Shown here: piece by piece, positions 56,924 to 64,000 of the stretch
Layout: every line of letters begins with the position of its first letter
How positions within the stretch are numbered: the first letter of the stretch is position 1
NCBI RefSeq assembly: GCF_029227915.1
Contig: NC_079879.1
Span: forward strand, 25,176,501-25,240,500
Reading direction: 5' to 3'
Origin: Hydractinia symbiolongicarpus
Lineage: Eukaryota; Cnidaria; Hydrozoa; Anthoathecata; Hydractiniidae
Length of the DNA: 64,000 nucleotides
The notes under the pieces: generated by a model
The model's input: the letters and a program-made list of their open reading frames with translations, nothing else
Database searches by the model: none
What the model was told of the DNA's origin: nothing
Translations under genes and position numbers: made by a program

Positions 56924-57169
56924 TTAAGGGTTTTTCTCATCTGTTTTAAAACCAAGTTTCTTAAAGTCTTCCTCAGCCATAAGCCCTTTCTCCATACGAC
57001 ACTGCAAGTAATCCTTGGATTCCTTTTGGCAAACAAAATTACTTTGCTTGTTTTTCTTTAAACATTTCATATATCTTACCATAAACTCTTTACACTCACC
57101 CTCGTGATCAAGAGGAAAGCTACCTTTATATGGTGCGGTTGGTTTAAATATCTTTTGACCAGGATTCAT
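56924..57169 (-). CDS. COX19: Cytochrome c oxidase assembly factor COX19, 81 aa
   Basis: COX19 is a small soluble protein of the mitochondrial intermembrane space and cytosol that helps deliver copper for cytochrome c oxidase assembly (family knowledge). The single open frame starts with MNPGQKIFKPTAPYKGSFPL, which matches the conserved N-terminus (KGSFPLDH). It has a twin CX9C fold: Cys26-Cys36 and Cys47-Cys57, each pair separated by exactly nine residues, and the conserved KESKDYLQCRME block and LGF near the end. Length is usual for the family. It needs no cleaved targeting signal because import uses the Mia40 disulfide relay. The gene is intronless here and lies upstream of ADAL on the same strand, 766 bases away. 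Confidence 0.95.
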   Translation of the reverse strand: MNPGQKIFKPTAPYKGSFPLDHEGECKEFMVRYMKCLKKNKQSNFVCQKESKDYLQCRMEKGLMAEEDFKKLGFKTDEKNP

Positions 57170-57304
57170 TACGTATATACTAAGTTTTATTTTCTGTTAA
57201 CCGCTACATTCGCTTTCACTTTGGATGCGCAGATCTTCCATTTTGTTTACATATTCCGCACGATGTCATTTACTGTATAATCTTGATTTTTATTTTGCTG
57301 TGAC

Positions 57305-58078
57305 TGTTCTGCCCAGATTGCGAAAACGGCCTGTTTACAACCGGGACAGCCGGATTATGTACACATGATCCGATTATGTTTTTTTTGCACTGGTTATGTA
57401 GTGGTGACCGGATTATAAACGCTGATATAATGGCTGGCGCTGTGATTGGCATTTTCTTCGAACTTTTGTGAATTAAACATTCTCTGGAAGATAGAACACC
57501 CCTAAAAACTAGAGATGGCGAAAGAAAAAAGTCTCGACGTAATTCTTAGTTTAAAACTAATCTTGTAGTAAATACATTTCAGCATAATATACTTTGAAGT
57601 AACAAAATTTCACGGAACCTAAATTATTCTTTTTGAGGGAATTAAGTTTGGTGAAAAGTTATTAAACTTGCGAATCCCAAAATTTAGTATTTGCCTCGAA
57701 ATTTCGTTTCATTTGAGAGCAACAACAACTTTGCCACCAGGGCTATTCGCTTGTCAGAAGTGATGACGAATGATATAAAAGCGGTCGGCCCCGATTATAT
57801 TTGTTCTATAAGTCTGGAATAATATTTGACTGTCATACATAAGCCGGCCTTCCCCGATTATGTTCGTTCTATAATAAATGAGAAATAATATTACACTGTC
57901 GTATATAAACTGGCCTGCCCTGATTATATGTCCCTTTTATAAGTGCCAAATAATATTTTTGAGTAATAAGCCGGCCTGTCCTGATTATGTTGCCCTGATT
58001 ATGTATTTTCTGCCCTGTTCTTAACCGGTGCAGGCTGCCGTACTTAATCAGGCCAATGTTCATTATCCGGGCAGAACA
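57305..58078. mobile_element. Non-autonomous DNA element with TGTTCTGCCC ends and internal repeats
   Basis: TGTTCTGCCC (57305-57314) is inverted as GGGCAGAACA (58069-58078), and pairing continues imperfectly inwards. TGAC flanks both sides directly (57301-57304 and 58079-58082). Inside, GGCC-NN-CCCGATTATG and TTCTATAA-NNN-AAATAATAT words recur at about 60-65-bp spacing, at 57785, 57843, 57910 and 57968, and CGGATTATG words occur near the left end. No coding capacity. It lies just upstream of COX19. Confidence 0.65.
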
Positions 58079-58082
58079 TGAC

Positions 58083-59300
58083 CGCTAGAGAGAGAGTGAC
58101 TATACGATATTGCCCAACTTTGCACATCTTAAATATTTTAAATCAACCTCGTCCCCACCCCTATTTGTTTCTTAACCTTAATTCTTATTTCAGCGTAGTA
58201 AGAAGAAATTGATCATCGATGTCAGGGCAGTCATCGATGTTATAAAAATGCTAGTCTTGTCATGGGAAGAAATTGCAGGATCCACAATCAAGATTTTTTC
58301 AACAAAGTGATATCAATGAAAACAATTTCTCAAATACCTTAAGAATTCACAGCAGGATAACTAAAATTGCAACGAGTCGGCCGAGAAGTTTTTGTGGACT
58401 TCGAATATCTGGTGACAGCCAACATTTAATGACAATGAAATCATTAAGATAGTGCGGCATGAACACTCTGCTCTACTCTGAGTATGATAATGATGTGGCT
58501 TACGAGAAGATATAGAAAAAGATAATCCAAAAAACGTTAAAAGATGACATTACGTTACGTATGACATAGTAAGTATAAAACACAAATGTTGAGTTTGGGG
58601 TTTTAGTCACTGAAAAGATTCTTGGGCGAAACGTGGTCTGGCTATGCCAAGAGACCCAAATTTTAGGTAGCATTCTAGCCAATTACATTTCACTATGAAT
58701 GAGAATGTTTCTACAAAATTTAGAACTTGTAGTCTCAAATTTAGGTCTTAAAAATGGCCTTTAAGCGAGTCTGACCCATTAAGACCCAAGCTTTGGTTAA
58801 GCTTTTGGCATTTTTTTAAAAAATTCTGACACAATAATGCACATTTTGCCAACGTTTTATAATTCATGGAACAAATTAGGGCAATTTTAGGGGCCTATGA
58901 CCCAAACGTCCCCAGATTTGTTCAGCTGATTAGGTGATTTTTATTGTCCATAATACTACCAACCTCTTTCAATTGTCAAACCTTTGGTACAAAATTTGAC
59001 CTAAAGTTCTGTTATGAGCTCCTGGGCTAAGTTGTTTAAGGCTATTGACACCACTTAATTACAATATTAACCTCCAGATGTTTTCGGCAGTTAGAAGGTA
59101 TTGTAATATCAATGATGGTGACAATAATATCAATGTTGGTGACATGTCAGTAGTTGGTGGTGGGATGTTGTCACACAATCTGGTCACATAATTAAAGTGG
59201 ATGCGCTGTATGGTTACTTTTCACTTTGAAATCTTGACAAAATAAAAAGCCACTAACCAGCACATTTATTACACGGGTGGAGTTATTATTGTTTTTATTA
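58083..59300. other. Gene-free stretch
   Basis: No exon, RNA gene or repeat unit could be supported. The short open frames lack domain or splice context. Confidence 0.45.
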
Positions 59301-59309
59301 TTATTTATT

Positions 59310-59590
59310 CATTTATCCAGGGTGGTCTCTTCATTTCCCATTGGTATTGTTATTAAGGAGGGTTATGCAAAGAAGGTCCCAGCGGAATTGAAGGTTCCAT
59401 TTGAGCCACGAAAATCATGCAAGTACAGCAACCGCTAAACTAGACTACCGCCTAAGATATTATTCCTATTCTCTAGCTTAACGCTAAGTAGAAAAGATCG
59501 ATTTACACTGTTTACAGCCGTAAAATTGAATCCACAATCTTCCGCACTATAAGCGAACGTTCTACCACAAGACCACCAGTCGTTGTGATG
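59310..59590 (-). mobile_element. SINE-like repeats with two tRNA-like heads
   Basis: On the minus strand, GGTGGTCTTGTGGTAGAACG (from 59577) followed by GTGGATTCAATTTTA has A-box and B-box-like words at tRNA spacing. A second stretch (59454-59398) reads GGCGGTAGTCTAGTTTAGCG and then GTGGCTCAAATGGAACC. The sequence at 59340-59377 repeats part of 44195-44230. I read this as one or two decayed tRNA-derived SINEs; boundaries are uncertain. Confidence 0.45.
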
Positions 59591-59930
59591 GTGGAACCTA
59601 TGGTTGACGAAAATGCCTGGTTCCAGTCAGGTTTAGGGTTGCGTCACAATCCAAAAAATAGTCATTGTGGTAGCCAGACCCGTACTATAGTGCGTGACAC
59701 GAGTGGTATCTTCTGGAATTCTTTGGATGATATGTAAGCTAGCGAAAAAATATGTGCGGTAAAAACACTGTTGGAAGATGTTGTTTGACGATAAATGATG
59801 GTAGAGAAGTGATTGGGTTTGCTACATACATTTCAACTTTCTCAAGCTAGGCATTTAGTGACACGGTTAGTTTGTTCAAAGTCAAGCTCGAACACAGCAC
59901 CTTTTACTATTTCGCTAGAACTATCAGAAA

Positions 59931-59985
59931 GCGCAGCGCCGTTGAGAAGCAAAGAGTCCTGGGACGAGGTTGGTTCAAAGTTATA
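59931..59985 (+). repeat. CTGGGGACGAGG repeat, copy 3
   Basis: GCGCAGCGCCG (59931-59941) and CCTGGGACGAGG (59958-59969) repeat the arrangement at 48238-48275. The repeat falls inside overlapping short open frames on both strands, which are therefore not genes. Confidence 0.5.
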
Positions 59986-60129
59986 CCTAAGATATGCTTG
60001 TAGTGATTGTTTGGCAGATGTTTTTTGTGGCAAACGGAACGATTTTTTCTGTTTTGTGTTTATACTCAGATATTTTTGCAGCATGGCTTGTGGAGGTATT
60101 GTATGTAACAAAACATAAAATTAACTATA

Positions 60130-60866
60130 CAGTGTAACTTCCTTTTAGCGGACATCCTTTATAGCGGACACCTCTCTACAACAGACACTTTTCTTGGGAA
60201 CGGATGAAATGACGGTCAAACTCTCATAACAAAACCTCCATGTAGCGGACACTTTATAGCGGACACCTAACGGACATCATTTCAAGGTCCCGAGGAAAAT
60301 TACCTCTCTACAACGGAGAGGCTTAAAAATTGGTCATACAAAACAAAATAATTACTGATTTGATAGACTGGCGACAACAAGCTCGAGAGGAAGCTATTCA
60401 ACAAGTGTTACCAGATCCATCTGACGGCAGTCATACTGAAAACGAAGAAGTTGCTTCAGAAGACGACGAAGAAGAAAACATTCATCAGCAACTTTCTCCA
60501 TCAAAAGTGTTGCAACATTTAGACGAATTGCTAAATGTTTCAATGAATCGAAATAATGAAACTCTAACCGGCCTAATTTCAGAAGTCATTGACAAGGTGG
60601 AAGATATTAAATTGTCTTCGCAACGACAAAGCAAAATCTCAATGTTTTTTGAGCTTGTTTGAGTTTTGAAAGAAAGGTAGCATAACTTCAATATATTGTT
60701 TTCACTGTCTTTCTTCTCCCAAAACCAGTCTCTTGATACAACCTTACGGTCGATTTCAATTTGAAGAAATTTGAGCTAATTTTGGGAGGAACCTCTATGT
60801 AGCGGACACCTCTCTATAGCGGACACTTAAGGTCCCGATGGTGTCCGCTATAGAGAGGTTTTACTG
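60130..60866 (+). mobile_element. Internally deleted pogo/Tigger-type element
   Basis: The left end CAGTGTAACTTCCTTTTAGC (60130) and the right end, inverted, CAGTAAAACCTCTCTATAGC (from 60866) are flanked by TA on both sides (60128-60129, 60867-60868). TAGCGGACAC words recur inside both ends, a hallmark of pogo/Tigger elements. An open frame (60330-60662) encodes an acidic stretch and a helical end, which looks like the C-terminal remnant of a pogo-type transposase; the helix-turn-helix and DDE core are gone. It ends about 100 bases before the TRMT1 start codon. Confidence 0.8.
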
Positions 60867-60967
60867 TATTTGCGATCAACTTTTAGTACAACGACCCAGC
60901 CTCGTGCGGACACGCAATCTTTAATACATTTGATGTGTTTTGTCACACCGCACCACAAATATCAAAG

Positions 60968-61446
60968 ATGGGGGAAAAAGAACATGTGAATTCTTGTAGT
61001 TCTAGCATTGATAATTTAGACGAATACAAGGAAATATCAGAGGGGAAAGCTAAAATTTTATTTCCTAAAGCTAACACAGTATTTTACAACAATGTTCAAG
61101 TATTTAACAGAGACTTAAGTGTGGCAATTATTAAAAAATTTAATCAAATACGCCAAACAGAATTAAAAGGAAAACGGAATAATCATCAAACAAAGAAACA
61201 CGTAGAAGATCAAAGCAAAAGTTCGTCGACTGCTGTGCTTAATAACAATGGTACAGATAAGCCCTTGATTAATATTCTTGAAGCTCTGTCTGCAACTGGA
61301 TTAAGGGCTGTGCGCTATGCGCTTGAAATACCCAATGTAAGGATTGTAGCAAACGATTTGAGTAAGGAAGCAGTCAAAAATATTACAAGAAATATTAAAT
61401 TTAATAATGTTGATGGTGTTGTTTCAAGTTCTCTGTCCGATGCAAG
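60968..61446 (+). CDS. TRMT1: tRNA (guanine26-N2)-dimethyltransferase, first exon only
   Basis: TRMT1 methylates G26 of cytosolic and mitochondrial tRNAs using S-adenosylmethionine. This exon encodes about 159 residues from ATG 60968 and ends GAT GCA AG before a GTAGCT donor in phase 2. Diagnostic stretches: ISEGKAKILFPKANTVFYN, VQVFNRDLS, ILEALSATGLRAVRYALE (the SAM-binding loop) and IVANDLSKEAVKNI, followed by SLSDAR, exactly the block order of Trm1. A 35-residue, Lys/Ser-rich, low-complexity insert lies between FNRDLS and the ILEALSATG block. The following exons, including the tRNA-binding and zinc parts, do not appear before 64000, so intron 1 is longer than 2.5 kb. It contains a LINE fragment. 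A pogo-type element lies directly upstream. Confidence 0.93.
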
Positions 61447-62500
61447 GTAGCTATAGCTTTTTAATATATTCTCTAATTCATACGAGGGTGCTGATAAACA
61501 ATAAAGCTGGTGATACACGAGTCATTTGATTAGTTTGCTATAATTAAGCTCACTGTTGGTGTATTTATCAGAAAGTTTCTTGTTTACTTATTAATACATG
61601 AAGCAACTCCTAGTCATAACATGCTTGAAAAACCCCAGACCAAATTCTTGCGGCTGGAATTTTTATCCTTTGTTGCTCTCTGTTGAGTACAAAGTGGACT
61701 TTTCACGGTCATACCTTATTGTGGAAATCTAAATTAAACAGAATTTACAAGCAAAACAGCGTTAAAATGTTGCTAAATGGCAAAAATTAAGCAGTATCTT
61801 AAACGTATTAAAGATTTCACTAAAAAAAAGGAATTCCTTGAAAAGCTCAGTCTTGTATTATGAAGGTTTCACCACAAAATCATTATGATTACGGCATGTG
61901 TACACCATTTCATAATGGCTGCCTAATCTGAATACTGGTCCATGATTGGTTCATCCAGTATTATAATGCGGACCCCACCACGGTCAATCAGGGAAAACCG
62001 CTAAACGATGTGAAATCCCGCAATCACGGTTTATATATTGCGACTGGCAGAAAAAGTCAAAAACAGGGTCTGGGACGGTGCTCAGCAATGTTAAACAATA
62101 AGTTTAATTTGGGAAAATGGTTTCAGTTAATTCTTGGAAATATCCAAAAAAATGGAACATTAAGTAACAAAAAAAATCAAAAACCTTAACTTTAAACCTA
62201 ATGGATTTCGCTATCGCATACAACTTGCGGGGCACCATTTTGACAATTACAACAATTACAGGATCCCATCTTTAAGAGGTTGACAGTCAGAGCATGCATC
62301 TGAGACACTGGTAAAATGAAATAGTTCTGGATCCAAGGGTTAAAAGTTAGCCACAATGTTATTTTTTTCGACACTTGTTTTGTTGATATTTATATTGGTT
62401 ACGCTACTTTAGAAAAATATAAAATGTTGATAAACAGAAAATATACCAACACATAACAACCGTGCAGGATCAGTTTAATAATAATAACTGTTTTCCTGTC
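61447..62500. other. TRMT1 intron 1, no further feature seen
   Basis: No downstream TRMT1 exon, RNA gene or clear repeat could be read here. Confidence 0.5.
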
Positions 62501-62504
62501 AAAA

Positions 62505-64000
62505 CTAGTATTTCATATTATGGGTGAAGGTCTCTTTAAAAGACAAGAGAGGAGTTGAACGTCCACCATACCTTAGTTTAAAGGGGTGATTGTGGAAGTC
62601 CCATGAAATGCCACATAGTGATGGTGTCACTTTAAAAAACACCCAGTCCGGTCTGTGAACGGTTGGCGCTAGGAAGGGCATCCAGCTGTAAAACAATGCC
62701 AAAACTCTTTATTAATATTTATTAAATGGCTAGTGTAAATGTTGGTACTCTGAGAGGTAGAGCAGGTGAAGTAGTTGAAATGTTAGAACGTAGATCTGTT
62801 GGTATGTGTTGTGGAGGGCAGGAAGGTGGCGAGGAGCTTCAGTGAGATTGGTGGAAGGTAGGAGGGCAAGGTATAAGCTTTTTTGGATTGGTAATAGTGA
62901 TGGATATGGAGGAGTTGGGATATTCGTTGCAGAGAAGTGGGTAGAAAAAATAATAGATGTTATGCGTGTTAATAGTCGCATTATAGTGATAAGGTTTTTG
63001 ATAGGTAATAGGATTGTCACTTTTCCGTCACTTTATGCCTGACAATGTGGACTCAGTGAGGAAGATAAGGATTTATGGTAAGTTTTACGAACTTGTCATG
63101 GTGGGCGGCGACTTTAATGGTCATGTTGGGATGTTAGGCTATGGATTTGGTAGCAGAAATAAGGAAGGGGAGAGATAGCTGGAGTTTGGAATGGCAACGG
63201 ACATGGTGGTTTGCAACACATCATGCAGTAAGAGACAGAGTAGGCTGATAACATATGAGTCAGGTGGCTGTAAGACACAGATAGATTACTTCCTGGTTAG
63301 AAAGTCAGACAAGAAAGTGGTGAAGGACGTTAAAGTTATATTGGGGGGGAGAGTGTGTTTCCCAGCATAGGTTGCTGGTTTGTGATATTATCTTAAGAGT
63401 GTTAAAGAAGCCAAGGGAAAGTACAGGCCCCATTGTAAAGTCTGGAAGCTGAAGGAAAAGATTGTAGCAAGACAATTTAGTGCAAAAGTTCAGCAGTTAG
63501 CCCACAATGGTCAGTGTGATAGTTACAATGTTGAAAGTACTTGGACTACTTTGAAGAATTGTCTTCTAGAAGCTTCTGATGATACCTGTGGGTGAACGTG
63601 GAAGTCAGGTGGTAGTAAAAATATTTACTACTCGTGCAGCAGTGTTTTAGGCAAAAACCAGAGAGAAACAAATTTGCAGATGTGTTAAGAAGGGAAGACC
63701 AGCGCAATGAGGTATTCAAGATAGCAAAGTAAATAAAGAAGACTAATCAAGATGTTGTAGGTGAGAAGTGTATACGTAATGATGAAGGTGTTTTGGCTAG
63801 CACAGAGGAGGAGAAAAGGGTAGCTTGGAAGAATTATTATCAGAGGTTGCTTCAGGAAAAGTATTTACGAAAGAGAAATAATCTCTATTTTGCCTTTGTA
63901 GATTGAGAGAAAGCTTTTGATAGAGTGCCACATAAAGTTAAAGGTTCTGTACTAAGTTTGTTGTTGTTTGTTCTAGTCTTAGAAGCGCTGTCGATGGAGT
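62505..64000 (+). mobile_element. Broken non-LTR retrotransposon (endonuclease plus reverse transcriptase), runs off right edge
   Basis: After a leader with GGAAGGGCATCCAGCTGTAAA (starting near 62670), an ATG at 62726 opens NVGTLRGRAGEVVEMLERR, the start of an AP-type endonuclease domain. The domain continues in other frames as KLFWIGNSDGYGGVGIF, VGGDFNGHVG and QIDYFLVRK, separated by frameshifts and stops. Near the right edge a reverse transcriptase fragment reads EKAFDRVPHKV, joined almost directly to LLLFVLVLEALSME, so roughly 40 codons between these motifs are deleted. Cnidarian genomes carry many such elements, often mis-annotated as craniofacial development protein 2. It is non-functional as seen. 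The left boundary is approximate; it lies in the first intron of TRMT1. Confidence 0.8.

Noticed and set aside
59813-60118. Overlapping 101- and 89-residue open frames on opposite strands
   Set aside because: They contain the CTGGGGACGAGG interspersed repeat and show no domain; likely repeat-derived.

Overview
The window looks like nuclear DNA from an invertebrate animal, most likely a cnidarian and possibly a hydrozoan (inference, not proven). It is AT-rich. Its genes are split by short introns with ordinary GT/AG borders, it carries animal-specific protein families (vinculin/alpha-catenin, class A GPCRs, EMI/EGF/Sushi/Ig matrix protein), and it is littered with small DNA transposons, tRNA-like SINE heads and an endonuclease-type LINE. 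I rebuilt genes by hand from exon ends and reading phase; every multi-exon model closes in frame, but none was tested against transcripts.

Layout. 1-3052 (-): first two exons of an unrecognised gene that leaves the left edge; its intron holds a small inverted-repeat element. 3053-6634: no gene, degenerate repeats and foldbacks. 6635-12075: an apparently complete hAT-type transposon with terminal inverted repeats and a short target duplication. Its two-exon gene joins an OTU/vertnin-like domain to a hAT transposase. 13604-32284 (+): a 23-exon gene for a 1162-residue divergent vinculin/alpha-catenin protein. Its largest intron hosts an intronless GPCR gene, a very long GTT microsatellite and several MITEs. 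33596-49066 (-): a 17-exon gene for a 2400-residue secreted mosaic protein (EMI, EGF, seven cbEGF, two Sushi, EGF, a huge novel region, two Ig domains, a Cys-rich C-terminus). One of its introns contains, in the opposite direction, a decayed relative of the N-terminal zinc/RING part of RAG1. 51189-52244 (-): an intronless neuropeptide-receptor-like GPCR. 53244-56157 (-): ADAL, the N6-methyl-AMP deaminase, in three exons with one GC-AG intron. 56924-57169 (-): COX19. 60968 onwards (+): first exon of TRMT1, whose remaining exons lie beyond the right edge; a LINE fragment occupies its first intron.

There is no operon-like logic. COX19, ADAL and TRMT1 are housekeeping genes; the vinculin-like gene and the mosaic protein are convergent and would act in cell adhesion and extracellular matrix respectively. 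The most unusual items are the OTU-hAT fusion element, the RAG1 N-terminal-like remnant, and the unrecognised central region of the 2400-residue matrix protein.
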